Below, one piece after another: positions 1 through 9,240 of a stretch of DNA of 64,000 nt (the first letter of the stretch is position 1; every line of letters begins with the position of its first letter). The notes below the pieces were generated by a model that made no database searches, was not told the DNA's origin, and was given only the letters and a program-made list of their open reading frames with translations. The translations under genes and the position numbers were made by a program. Source of the stretch: Strigomonas culicis (Eukaryota > Euglenozoa > Kinetoplastea > Trypanosomatida > Trypanosomatidae); the NCBI GenBank assembly GCA_000482145.1, contig AUXH01000021.1, positions 1 to 64,000 on the forward strand, in the 5' to 3' direction.

Positions 1-254
1 ATATCCATCTCCGTGAGATTGCGCCCAAATCGAGCATAATAGCGCTTCAGGTACTCGTCTGATGGTAGTGTAGATTCATTCGAATCGGGCAGCTCCTTTT
101 TCTCCGCGAGATTCCGGATCGCATTGCTCATCCTCTCGATGGCGGATAAGTGGTTGGAGGGATTTTCATCCGTTAACTCTGTCACCTCCCCCCTTTCATG
201 CGTGTGTGCCTCCTTTTCTTTGTGTTTGTGCTTATCTCTCCTTCCAAAGGGCAT
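1..254 (-). CDS. Hypothetical protein, 3'-truncated by the window edge
   Basis: An open frame starts at the ATG at 254-252 and runs off the left edge after 84 complete codons, so only the N-terminal part is visible. It opens with a short Arg/Lys/His-rich stretch (MPFGRRDKHKHKEKEAHTH). A more ordinary segment follows, containing NHLSAIERMSNAIRNLAEKK and ending near YLKRYYARFGRNLTEMD. Codon use and the absence of stops fit a real gene, and its orientation matches all other genes. I do not recognise the family, and the missing C-terminal part may hold the diagnostic domain. Confidence 0.6.
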   Translation of the reverse strand, partial: MPFGRRDKHKHKEKEAHTHERGEVTELTDENPSNHLSAIERMSNAIRNLAEKKELPDSNESTLPSDEYLKRYYARFGRNLTEMD

Positions 255-493
255 TCTTTTGTTGTGTACGTGGATTACAAGATAGAGAAAAGCGGGAGTT
301 AGAAGGTGAGTAGAAGGAACAAAGAAATAACATATTTACATTTAGTTCTCGTGCGTTTAGATGAACATACAGCATTTCCTTTTTTCTTTTTTTACCTACG
401 GGCAGTGTGAATAGAAGCGACATTTAGAAAAATACACACAGAAAAAAAAAAGAAGTAGCAATGACAACCGTTCATGGAAATATAGAGGCTATT

Positions 494-2128
494 CTACTCC
501 CTTGTCGGTGTCTCAATGATGCGAAGTTGTAGTTTTTTTTCATACATCCAGGAATAACTGTTGTCAAATATGAGGACCAGTTTTCCATCCTGTGGAGCGA
601 CAAAGTCATCCGTTCCGTAGTGTGTCTTCTTATCTTTGAGGACGACCGTTTTATCAGAAAGCGGTTCATTTGCGTCCTTTTTACTCTTGTTCTTTTCCGA
701 GACTTTGTCCCCCTTCCCTGCATCACCTCTGGTAATGCCCTTTGTGGTCTTGGTTGCGCCGCCCGCCTCACGCGGGCTCTCATACGGCGTGGCGCTGCCA
801 TTGACACTCTGGCAGCTCTCGCACTCCTCGTTCGGTTCATTCGTTGGGGTCTTGGCGTGGCCCTGCGATGGCTCCAGTGCGGCGACGTTGTCCGCTTCCT
901 CTGCGGAGCCATCACTCTCGACCAGCATCGTGTCTGCAAGCTCGAGCAGCTCGGTGGTGGGTTTCTCTTCTGCCTCAAAGTACACGAGCACCTTCACGTC
1001 GTGGTTCTCCACAGCAAACTGCCAGCTGATCGAGTCCTTTGCGTGGAGGCTGTACTCCTTCACAAGCTTCTTGCCCGCCTTGATCTTGTGCTCTTCCGTG
1101 GGCACGCTCACGTAGTCCCCCGACACACCGTCCGTGTCGGCAGCGTCATAGCGCGGCAGACAGCCGCCCTTGCACTCGCAGTTGCCGCCGAGCTCCTTGG
1201 GCAGCTTCTCCACATCAATCACCTTTTGGAGTACTGCGAAGGATTCCTTTTTATCACAAAAGGTAATCTTCCGACGCGTGTTCGGGTCCAGACTGGATTT
1301 CACGAGGTTATACGCCATCTGCACCACCTTGGGACATTTGATGACAAACAAGCGGTGCAGTGTTTCGGGGTAGTACTTTTGATCAACGTCAAAGATACTC
1401 TGCACCACACTCACAAACCGACGTTGAATCATGCCCATGTGCATTCCTTCCGCGTTCATAATAACCGTGCAGCCCATGATGCGGCGTGTTTGCCCGAGCA
1501 GCGTGCGGCTGCGGTAGTCTGCATATCGGATCATGTAGTACTGTACCTCATTCATGTACGTGTGGAAGGGTACAATAACGTCCTTCATGGACCCGCCTGG
1601 TGGCGTAATCTTGTCGAGTGCTTTCACAATGTGTCCGACGTTGGCGCCGCCGAAACCGTCGTACAGCACCGGGTGGCCAGCCTTATCGTAATGGTGGTAT
1701 AAGTTCACGTAAGAGGCCTGCAGTGCCTGGTAGCAGCCATCCCAAGCCCCACGCACGCGCTGCCCATCGAGCGCCTTGCCCGGCAAGAGGGGGTGCAGCT
1801 TCGCATCTATGTCCTCCTCGTCGTAGCCACGGAGCGGGAAGGCGCAGGGGAAGAGTGACCAGTCGTCCATGTGGTTCGCCTTGCGGAACTGCAGGACACC
1901 TTCAATCATCGCAAGGGCGTTGCTGATCTTCCACCCGCGCGCCTTGAGGAACTTGTATGCGAGCAGCCGTTGGCCTTCCTCGTCGCCCTCGCGCGTAAAG
2001 AGGTAGGGCATCTCACCGTCGTAGGCCTCGCGGACAGCGTCCAGTAGATCGCTTATCTTCTCATTCTTCTTGTCATCCAACTCGTCCATTTCGGGAATGG
2101 ACTCGTGAACATCATCTAGTTTTACCAT
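494..2128 (-). CDS. SEC14-like CRAL-TRIO lipid-transfer protein with C-terminal GOLD domain
   Basis: A 544-residue cytosolic protein expected to bind and exchange phospholipids between membranes. A CRAL-TRIO N-terminal helical region (about 25-95) precedes the lipid-binding SEC14 fold (about 105-320). The fold includes VLYDGFGGANV and ends in the Cys-rich ELGGNCECKGGC seen at the end of many SEC14 domains. A GOLD-type beta-sandwich follows but is split: strands at about 358-395 and 494-540 (ending LVLIFDNSYSWMYEKKLQLRI) flank an insert of roughly 90 Ser/Lys/Glu-rich residues. The start is the ATG at 2128; the frame stays open to 2197, but only a GTG lies there. SEC14 plus GOLD is the patellin/SEC14-like layout, and the exact lipid ligand cannot be told. 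Confidence 0.88.
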   Translation of the reverse strand: MVKLDDVHESIPEMDELDDKKNEKISDLLDAVREAYDGEMPYLFTREGDEEGQRLLAYKFLKARGWKISNALAMIEGVLQFRKANHMDDWSLFPCAFPLRGYDEEDIDAKLHPLLPGKALDGQRVRGAWDGCYQALQASYVNLYHHYDKAGHPVLYDGFGGANVGHIVKALDKITPPGGSMKDVIVPFHTYMNEVQYYMIRYADYRSRTLLGQTRRIMGCTVIMNAEGMHMGMIQRRFVSVVQSIFDVDQKYYPETLHRLFVIKCPKVVQMAYNLVKSSLDPNTRRKITFCDKKESFAVLQKVIDVEKLPKELGGNCECKGGCLPRYDAADTDGVSGDYVSVPTEEHKIKAGKKLVKEYSLHAKDSISWQFAVENHDVKVLVYFEAEEKPTTELLELADTMLVESDGSAEEADNVAALEPSQGHAKTPTNEPNEECESCQSVNGSATPYESPREAGGATKTTKGITRGDAGKGDKVSEKNKSKKDANEPLSDKTVVLKDKKTHYGTDDFVAPQDGKLVLIFDNSYSWMYEKKLQLRIIETPTRE

Positions 2129-2517
2129 GTTGAATAAGCGCAACACCGATCCACCTCTCAATAAATAATCAGATAGCAGGGAGGGGTAATGAAGCACACT
2201 AAAAATGAAGATGACAGAAACGCTACCAACAGCAAAAAAAAAAAAAAACTAACGGGGAGAGAAGGAAAAAAGTGTGCCGTATACACCTTTAGTACCCTGG
2301 AAGAGGTGTTGAACTAATCAACAAAAAACATCCGCTGTCATTAATCGAATAGTCCTACTCAATACAACACTTGGTACGCTGAGTGGTTGAAAGATTGTAC
2401 AGCCGCAGAGCGAAAGAAAAAAAAAACAGCGAGATAGAGAAAGAGAGCAGCCAAACAGAAAAACACGGATATCGGCAATACTAGGAGGATGCACGATGAT
2501 AAGAAGTATAAGGACAA
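2129..2517. other. Intergenic region, SEC14 leader and USP 3' flank
   Basis: AT-rich, with plus-strand purine tracts at about 2233-2270 and 2410-2460. On the transcribed strand these are polypyrimidine tracts suited to spliced-leader addition upstream of the SEC14-like gene. No gene seen. Confidence 0.5.
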
Positions 2518-4023
2518 TCAAACGCGTTGGTATACAATAAGGTAGGTATCGACTTGGGTGAAGGAGCTCATGTTCTTTAGCATCAGCCGGTGATCATCAC
2601 AGAACATGCTATAACGCTCATAGTCCACCGGTGGATGAGAAACCACCGCCGCGCTGGCTGTAGGTTGCGGCTGTGGAGAGTTCGACGAGGTGCTCGTGCC
2701 CTCTTGAGCGACATTTTTTTTCCGACCGCGGCGACTCTGCTTGACCACCACGTTTGCACCCACCACGTCCCCGGGCGGAGGGGAGCCACCTGCCAGTGCG
2801 GAAGGCCCGGCTCCACCACCGCCTCGTGTCGCCGCGACGTGGTCCGGGTTCGCAAAGTTGTTCGCCAAGTAGCATGTGTAGTGTCCAGTAACTTGCTCAC
2901 TGCCTAGGTGGGCTATGACAGACAGAAGTTTGTATGTGCGGGCCTCCGCGGAGAGCGTTTGGTTGCTACACAGTGCCTTTGGAATCACAAGAGTGCGCTT
3001 CACATCGAACCGGACATTGTCCTTTGTGCAGGTAACACTTCCGTCGTACGGAGAGATGTTGTAGCTGAACCGCTTCAGCTGCAGAAGGAGAACGCAGGGC
3101 AGTGTCTTGAGGAAGACCGTTTTTGTGAGCATTTGACCGCTCTTGGCGTCTTCGATCTTCTCCTCCCGAAAGGTTGTCAGCAGTGCCTTCTCGATGTCGA
3201 GTGGGGATGATCTATTGCCTTGTGGGAAGCCATCCTTGTAGTCCACTTCCAACGTGAAAAAGGGCTGTACCGTGACAGAAACATGGTCCTTGTTCTTTTT
3301 CTTTCCCTTTAAGTGACTCTCCGTAAGGCCTCCAAACACATTGGCCAGCAGCGCGGAGCTGCCCTCAGCAAACGCGTGTTCACGGACGTTTAGCTTCTCT
3401 TTCCCTTTAATTACTGTCCACCCGCCACCGCTTTCATCGTCGTCATCCGCACCATTGTTTTTCTTCTTACGTCCCTTCGCCATCGCCTCCCTCACGTGCT
3501 TCTCCAACGCAATCAGCTCGTCGCTCACCACGTGCAGCAGCCGGAGGAGGTACTCCTGCGCGTCTTGCTGCACGGAGCCGTCCATGAGCCCTTCCGTCCC
3601 AAAGTGCGCGGCGGGCAACAGGTTCCGCTGAAAACACGGCAGGACCGGCGGCTGCACCACGATGCGAGTGAAGCCAGGCTGCCAGTACTGCAGGAACCAC
3701 TTGCCGAGAGCGGCGCAGTTGGGACATCGCTCGCTCTCCTTCACAGCGGCGACAAGGAGCTGCGCAAAAGGCGGGGTGAAGAGCAGCGCCTGCAGCACCG
3801 CATTCATATAGCAGAAGTGGCGGCTGTTCGAGATGCCGCGGGGGAGCGGAAGCGTACTAAACTTCTTCGCAAAGATGCCCTTCGGGACCGCATCGGTCGA
3901 TTGAGCGAGCTGGCGATACACCTGTAAGAGATCCGGCACATGCCCAAAGGGTAAGTTGGGGTTGTCCTTGAGCAACTGATCTTCGTAGTTCAAGCGCTTC
4001 TCCTCCTGTAGTGTGACGCTCAT
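2518..4023 (-). CDS. Ubiquitin carboxyl-terminal hydrolase (USP/UBP, peptidase C19), USP10-like
   Basis: A 501-residue cysteine protease predicted to remove ubiquitin from proteins. The Cys box is at 63-74 (GISNSRHFCYMN), with catalytic Cys71 and oxyanion Asn66. The QQDAQEYLLRLL motif is near 152-163. The core ends in a His box (GHYTCYL, His381) and a closing FCDDHRL...DTYLIVYQR segment at 474-500 that supplies the third catalytic residue. A low-complexity insert of about 75 residues (390-465) separates the His box from the last strands. The Cys box lacks the usual GNTC: His69-Phe70 replace Asn-Thr, closest to the GNWC form of USP10. The ATG at 4023 is the start; the frame continues to 4077 only through an AAC repeat that would encode poly-Cys, with no ATG. 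Confidence 0.9.
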   Translation of the reverse strand: MSVTLQEEKRLNYEDQLLKDNPNLPFGHVPDLLQVYRQLAQSTDAVPKGIFAKKFSTLPLPRGISNSRHFCYMNAVLQALLFTPPFAQLLVAAVKESERCPNCAALGKWFLQYWQPGFTRIVVQPPVLPCFQRNLLPAAHFGTEGLMDGSVQQDAQEYLLRLLHVVSDELIALEKHVREAMAKGRKKKNNGADDDDESGGGWTVIKGKEKLNVREHAFAEGSSALLANVFGGLTESHLKGKKKNKDHVSVTVQPFFTLEVDYKDGFPQGNRSSPLDIEKALLTTFREEKIEDAKSGQMLTKTVFLKTLPCVLLLQLKRFSYNISPYDGSVTCTKDNVRFDVKRTLVIPKALCSNQTLSAEARTYKLLSVIAHLGSEQVTGHYTCYLANNFANPDHVAATRGGGGAGPSALAGGSPPPGDVVGANVVVKQSRRGRKKNVAQEGTSTSSNSPQPQPTASAAVVSHPPVDYERYSMFCDDHRLMLKNMSSFTQVDTYLIVYQRV

Positions 4024-4030
4024 ATGAAGA

Positions 4031-4062
<32 letters not shown>

Positions 4063-4411
4063 CAGATAATAACACAAAGGAGTGACAGAAGAAAAAAAAA
4101 AGTCCTATAAAGAATACGGTTTCGCTAAGAGGCTGAGTATTCGAAACGAAAAGAAAGAAGAGTAACAGAGGAAGAGGGTCGGTGAAAAACAGATGGCTAT
4201 TACTTTAGCGCACGAACAGAGAAATGTTCCGCATTAGCCTACACCCAGATACGCAGACAATGTCCCCACGTACCTATTCGAACATTAGTAGGGACGCTGT
4301 AGGCGAATGAAGCGTCCTGACACTCATACGCACGTACAGCCCGCACACTGGTTATGTACAATGAGATAAATAAAAAAAACACCAAAAAAATATAGGCGTC
4401 CATCCCTCCCA
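4024..4411. other. Intergenic region between USP and BBS9
   Basis: Holds the AAC microsatellite and plus-strand purine tracts near 4087-4102 and 4138-4180, which are candidate polypyrimidine tracts for trans-splicing of the USP mRNA. Nothing else recognised. Confidence 0.5.
4032..4061. repeat. (AAC)10 trinucleotide microsatellite in USP 5' leader
   Basis: Ten uninterrupted AAC units (GTT on the transcribed strand) lie 9 bases upstream of the USP start codon. They explain a spurious poly-Cys extension of the reading frame. Confidence 0.9.
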
Positions 4412-7108
4412 TCATTCGACTGCAAGAGCGAGCCGCTTACCCGCTTTGACATGGTCTATAAGTGTTTGTATATTCTTCTTGATACTTTGCGACTTCAGTG
4501 AGACTTCCACCGTCCGGGAACCAGACTTGATGGATCTTACCTCGAGCAGCTGCACCAAGGCCGTCTCTGTCATCTCCTCCCAGCCCACACCCGCCTCGTC
4601 CGTAATATCGCACGCGAAGAGCGCCTCGAGCACACTCAAGTCCTCTGGATGCTGGAACACCTCCCGATTCTGTGCGGCCAGCCACACAAAAAAGAGCCGC
4701 ACGCAGCAGTTCAGCATGGCGCACGCCTGTCGCTGCCGGCCTTGCGCCACGCCAATCGCGTCCGTGCGCTTCTGCATGAGTGTATATGCCCGCTTCAGCA
4801 AGAGGTCGAGCGAGTCCAGTGACGCGGGGTTGCGGTCACGGAAATGCACGAGCAACCGCTTCTGCACCGCACGGTAGAAGACGGCCGCCTCCTCCAGCTG
4901 TGCGATAGCGCTCACGAGCTCGCCGCGTATCTTGAGGTGCGTATCGATAACTGCACCGAGGTCCTTCACGGGCAGCTCATCGGGGATGTCAAAGACCAGT
5001 GATGGCTCATTGTAGTAGTTTCGCACGCGTCGCATGAGCTCCGAGGCAAAAAGCCACAGTGCCTCCATGGTGCTTGCCTGCAGCTTAAAACGCGCCGCGT
5101 TCTTGGAGACCAACAAGGTAGCGTCCGCCCCGTTGATATACTCTATGGAAAGCACGTTTGCAGCCATGCTGCCGCCGACGGCCATGTCGGGAAAGAGGTT
5201 CAGCAACGAGGGAGGCGGGCTCTTGTCGGTGTTCAGCTGGATGGAGAAGGCCGTGTTCTTGACCGGTGGCACCGCCTTGGCCACGAGGGACAGCGGCAGC
5301 ATAAAGCTTGCCTGCACCGAGTGATGCACCTGGGCGCGCGTCTTGAAGACGGCTACGGCAATCACCTCAAGAGAGGAAGGAATAATGTTGTCGCGGTCGT
5401 TCTGCGCACCAATCGTGATGGGCACCGTAACGGTTTCCCCTACGGCTATGCTGGCGATGGATTTGTAATTTGTCTCCACGACGATCGGTTCGACCGCGCG
5501 AAGGTGGATGTCTATCCCACTGATGTCTGCAAGTGCTGTCCGGTCGAGTGATACCTGGAGCGACACTGTGAGCTTGTTCTCGGGTGTAGGGGACACGGTA
5601 AGAGTCTTCAGCTGCAAGCTCAGATGCGTGTCGATGGCACTCTTTGGCGCAGGGATTTCCGAAGCGGGTGCTGGTGCCGCGGGTGCTTGTGCTGCGGTGG
5701 CCGGCGCTGAGCCGGTCGGTGACGGTGGGGCCGGCGCGCTGGGAGGGGGAGCCGCCGTAGTCGGCGCCCCACTGATCAATATCGGTGCACTGTCCTGATC
5801 CCCTTGAATCGTATCCTTGACGGTCTTGAGCAAGTTGTTCGTCTCTCCCGTCATGTTCTTAATCTCGTACTGGATGCGCTTCAGCTGATCGCACATCTCC
5901 GTGTAGCTGGCGGCCTTGCTCTCGAGCGGCTGAACCGGGCCCTCCGCGGGGTCCGTTCCAAGATAGTTCACCGCCAGGCGCCCGTCCCCCGTCAGCGTCA
6001 CAATCATACCCTGTACACCGCACAGCGTACCCACGGACATGCAGAGCGCGTTGCCAGACACCAGCTTCGCGCTCCACTCGAGTGCCGTGTCGGAGTACAC
6101 ACTTATCGACTGGTTTAAGAAGCCGATGAGTAGGTTCGAGTACACGAGTCCCTGCAACGTGTAGGACATCAAGGACACCGCTTCTACATTCAGGCGCCGC
6201 GTCATGGTGCAGTGGCCGCTTTGAGAGAGCACGTACATTATGTACGGGCACAGCACCACAATGTCCTCATCCTTGTCCCCACCGCGCGTCAGGTAGCACA
6301 CCTTAATGGCCACAGCATCATCCCCAAGGTTGAACGCCCACGTGGGTGAGAGGCGCATGCCGTCGGGGCTGTGCGGACCACCAGGCTCCTCTTTCCTCTC
6401 CGACGTGAGACTGTTCACTATGTTCGTGTAGCTGTAGCACATGAGAAAGAGCGAGCTATTGTTTGTGAGAAGGGCATCCTTCGCCACCGAGTACGCGAGA
6501 CAGCCAGGGACAAGGAACTGTGTGGGGGGAATAAAGCGTTTGTACAGCACTTTGTTGTGATCCACAAACGTTAGCTCCCCGTCCATGGATTGCACGCACA
6601 CCTGTTTGTACCACGTTTTACCGAAGCGACCGCTCACAAAGTTGTACGTTGTGTGTTCAAACGTGGTTTCAAAATACACGTTGCACTCGTAATAGAAGAG
6701 CGGCATGGTCGCCTTTTCCTCATCGGTGCCATCCTTCTTCTTTTTGCGCTTCTGCTCCTCCTCCGCCCCCTCGCCGCAGCAGAGGACGCGCAAAAAGATC
6801 AGCTTTCGGGGAAAAAGGATCGCGAGGAGGTTCTGCGTGACGCCGTCGATAATCGGCTCATACGGCCCGCATTCTACCTGCAAAATGGGCTCGTCGTACT
6901 TTTTTTCGTACAGAATGTCGGACGCCTGCATCTCGCCGCGATGCGAAGAGGGACTAATGATGCGCAGGTGGCCCTGGAAAGATCCCACGATGATTTTGTC
7001 CGCTCCCTGCATGTTGTCCACATCCCCCGTCGTCAGTGCCGAGACACCGAACTCCTCCTGCGGAAACGACGTATACCAAAAATCGCGAAGCTGAAAAAGG
7101 GACCCCAT
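4412..7108 (-). CDS. BBS9: BBSome subunit BBS9 (PTHB1)
   Basis: An 898-residue homologue of Bardet-Biedl syndrome protein 9, a scaffold of the BBSome coat that moves membrane proteins in cilia. The start MGSLFQLRDFWYTS matches the PTHB1 N-terminus. DKIIVGSFQGHLRIISP, CVQSMDGELTFVDHN, RFIPPTQFLVPGCLAYS and WAFNLGDDAVAI are beta-propeller signatures of the family. After the propeller (about 1-410) come a short helix, a Pro/Ala-rich linker (about 443-490), a GAE-type beta-sandwich (about 490-625), and alpha/beta and helical C-terminal regions. Length is close to the human protein. The ATG at 7108 is the homologous start; the frame upstream to 7126 has only GTG. Trypanosomatids keep BBSome genes for flagellar membrane traffic. 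Confidence 0.95.
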   Translation of the reverse strand: MGSLFQLRDFWYTSFPQEEFGVSALTTGDVDNMQGADKIIVGSFQGHLRIISPSSHRGEMQASDILYEKKYDEPILQVECGPYEPIIDGVTQNLLAILFPRKLIFLRVLCCGEGAEEEQKRKKKKDGTDEEKATMPLFYYECNVYFETTFEHTTYNFVSGRFGKTWYKQVCVQSMDGELTFVDHNKVLYKRFIPPTQFLVPGCLAYSVAKDALLTNNSSLFLMCYSYTNIVNSLTSERKEEPGGPHSPDGMRLSPTWAFNLGDDAVAIKVCYLTRGGDKDEDIVVLCPYIMYVLSQSGHCTMTRRLNVEAVSLMSYTLQGLVYSNLLIGFLNQSISVYSDTALEWSAKLVSGNALCMSVGTLCGVQGMIVTLTGDGRLAVNYLGTDPAEGPVQPLESKAASYTEMCDQLKRIQYEIKNMTGETNNLLKTVKDTIQGDQDSAPILISGAPTTAAPPPSAPAPPSPTGSAPATAAQAPAAPAPASEIPAPKSAIDTHLSLQLKTLTVSPTPENKLTVSLQVSLDRTALADISGIDIHLRAVEPIVVETNYKSIASIAVGETVTVPITIGAQNDRDNIIPSSLEVIAVAVFKTRAQVHHSVQASFMLPLSLVAKAVPPVKNTAFSIQLNTDKSPPPSLLNLFPDMAVGGSMAANVLSIEYINGADATLLVSKNAARFKLQASTMEALWLFASELMRRVRNYYNEPSLVFDIPDELPVKDLGAVIDTHLKIRGELVSAIAQLEEAAVFYRAVQKRLLVHFRDRNPASLDSLDLLLKRAYTLMQKRTDAIGVAQGRQRQACAMLNCCVRLFFVWLAAQNREVFQHPEDLSVLEALFACDITDEAGVGWEEMTETALVQLLEVRSIKSGSRTVEVSLKSQSIKKNIQTLIDHVKAGKRLALAVE

Positions 7109-7504
7109 TGTGAACAAGAAGAGCACTACGTTCTATATACCTACAGCGACTCTGTTCTCTCACCTAATGGCAGTAACAGAGCACGTTGCCAAGATCTCTA
7201 AAAGAAGGTGATACACGGATAACACTAACAACAACCAAAAACGATACCTAACGAGAAAAAAAAACACATATGAAATGAGGAAGAAGAAAGCAATGCAACG
7301 ATATAGTGATTCATTCATACAGTACGAAAAAGAGAGCATGATTTTACACTAGATGTATATACGTACAGAACTAAAAGCGGAGCGCAACAAGATCCATTTA
7401 AAGACACAACATTACACATCATATGAATAGAGGAAAAATCTTTTTTTTTCTCAATTAGCATCGGTGGCCCGTTCATGATTCCTACTTTTTCTCTTCTAAC
7501 GTGC
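7109..7504. other. Intergenic region between BBS9 and ArfGAP
   Basis: AT-rich, with plus-strand purine-rich stretches around 7250-7295 that could serve as a polypyrimidine tract for BBS9. No gene recognised. Confidence 0.45.
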
Positions 7505-8665
7505 TTACGCGCCCCATGCCCAATCACTGTCGTCCTGTTGCTCCTGAAGCGGTTTTCCGGTCAAAATCGCTCCCGTCTGTCCACTCCCCGAGACCGCATT
7601 TCCGGAAACTCCAGAGCGCGGTGGTAGCTCCACCGCTGTGGTCCTTCCCCACGTGGCGGTGGTTTGGTTGCTGGGTGGGTTCGGCGTGTCCCAGGCGGAG
7701 CCGGCGGACGGCTGCTCGGCGGTGTGCCCTACGCCAGAGAACCGCTGCGGGTCCGCCGGCACCCCCGGTTGGCCCTGCTGCGCCGCCCTGGCATGCTGCC
7801 GCAGTTGATCCAGTCCGTCGGCCTCGTCGTCGTGGGTCACCTCCTTGATCTTCTTACCGACGTCCGTGGCGAACATGGACACGGCGGATGACACGTTGTT
7901 CCACCCACGAGAGAGATTATCCTTCACTTGATCCGTGTCCGTGCTGTGGATCGCCTGCGACGCCTGCGAGGCGAGCGCACTCGATTTCTGCTGCACCGCA
8001 CTCCACCCGGAAGACAGCACAGACAACCAGTCGCCACTCGCGTTCGAGCGAGCATTGCCACCCCAGTTATTAGTGTTGCTGTTGTTGTTGTTCGTATTGG
8101 GACTAAACGTCTGCCCATTGGAGCCCATCCCCTGAAAACGGTCCGGGTTCGTTGTCGGGCTGCTGCCCGTACCAAAGTTATTCGTCGGTGTCGTTGTGTT
8201 GTTGCCCCCAGCGGCGCTCTGGAAGGCCATCTTCTGCTGTTGCTCAATATTGTACCAGTCCGGCGGTTGGTAGGCGGCTTCTTGGAAAGGCTTCCCTTCC
8301 ACCTCTGCATCGAGAAGGGCGGTGTAGCGCAGCGCGGGGATCGTATTGTAGCGCTGCTTCAGCGGCATCTTCATAATGCCGTTCGCCTCAAAGTACGCGC
8401 GCGCGCGGCGGTTCCCGCCCAGCGACATCTTCGTCAGCTTCTCCGGCTTCCAGTGCATCCAGTCGTCCATCGTGGAGCTGCGCACAAAGGAAAGGTGGAC
8501 GCCGAGGCTGCGGTGGACACCGCTGCAGTCCAGGCAAATGAACGTGGCGTGGTTGACGTCACACCACTGCGGGTTGGGCGCACCACATTCGAAGCAATTC
8601 CGGCAATCCGGATCGCGTGCAATGATAGCCTTGAAGGCCTGCGCATCCGACTGGTATTTGGACAT
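7505..8665 (-). CDS. ADP-ribosylation factor GTPase-activating protein (ArfGAP1 type)
   Basis: A 386-residue regulator that stimulates GTP hydrolysis by Arf GTPases, acting on Golgi/COPI membranes. The N-terminal ArfGAP zinc finger is complete: Cys24-x2-Cys27-x16-Cys44-x2-Cys47, followed by the arginine-finger segment [16 protein letters not shown] (Arg52). The domain ends near DWY at about 137. The rest is Asn/Gly/Ser-rich. Two segments, [20 protein letters not shown] and [16 protein letters not shown], are Ser/Thr-rich amphipathic helices very like the ALPS curvature sensors of ArfGAP1. The protein ends DDSDWAWGA. The ATG at 8665 opens directly into the domain, so the start is secure. Confidence 0.93.
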   Translation of the reverse strand: MSKYQSDAQAFKAIIARDPDCRNCFECGAPNPQWCDVNHATFICLDCSGVHRSLGVHLSFVRSSTMDDWMHWKPEKLTKMSLGGNRRARAYFEANGIMKMPLKQRYNTIPALRYTALLDAEVEGKPFQEAAYQPPDWYNIEQQQKMAFQSAAGGNNTTTPTNNFGTGSSPTTNPDRFQGMGSNGQTFSPNTNNNNSNTNNWGGNARSNASGDWLSVLSSGWSAVQQKSSALASQASQAIHSTDTDQVKDNLSRGWNNVSSAVSMFATDVGKKIKEVTHDDEADGLDQLRQHARAAQQGQPGVPADPQRFSGVGHTAEQPSAGSAWDTPNPPSNQTTATWGRTTAVELPPRSGVSGNAVSGSGQTGAILTGKPLQEQQDDSDWAWGA

Positions 8666-9240
8666 GATCGTAAATCAGGTACCTTCAAACGAGCAATTTC
8701 ACCGTTATTCCGCTTCCTTTTAGAGTATATTACCGGTAGAACGGAGAAAAAAAAAACACAACAATGCAATGGTTTAGAATTGTATAGTAAAGTTCCGTTG
8801 AAGAGACCACACCTACAACGAATAAAAAAAAAACCTGTGAAGGAAAAGATACGTACCACTAGAAATACACCAATGAGAAGCAGGGAGGCAGGAGAGCATC
8901 AAAGTGTGGTAGTAGATCTCCATAAATAAATAAAAAGGAATTCTAGTGCAGTTTTAAACACAAAGAAGGAATAACAATTCACAGCACCAAACATAATGAC
9001 AGGTTCTATCTCATAGGAAAGAAAAAAGAAGAAGAAGCATTACAAATATACAAAAAAGGGATGAATAAGAAACAAAAAAAACAATCATGTACATGAAGCA
9101 AGATCACCACTTCATATTTACATCCATAAACAACAAATTCCCCCCCACCCAAAAAAAAAAACAATAAAGCGTCCTGCGATGCCTGTACAGATGCACGGAG
9201 CCAGTTCGCTTCAAGCGTGCAATAGAAACTCACACGACGG
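8666..9240. other. Intergenic region between ArfGAP and coiled-coil protein
   Basis: AT-rich, 575 bases, with poly-A runs (8747-8757, 8825-8832), purine tracts and a C-rich run near 9140. No convincing reading frame or RNA gene. Confidence 0.45.

Noticed and set aside
4024..4077. Poly-Cys N-terminal extension of the USP gene
   Set aside because: Arises from the (AAC)10 repeat in the leader and would need a TTG start; the ATG at 4023 is sufficient.
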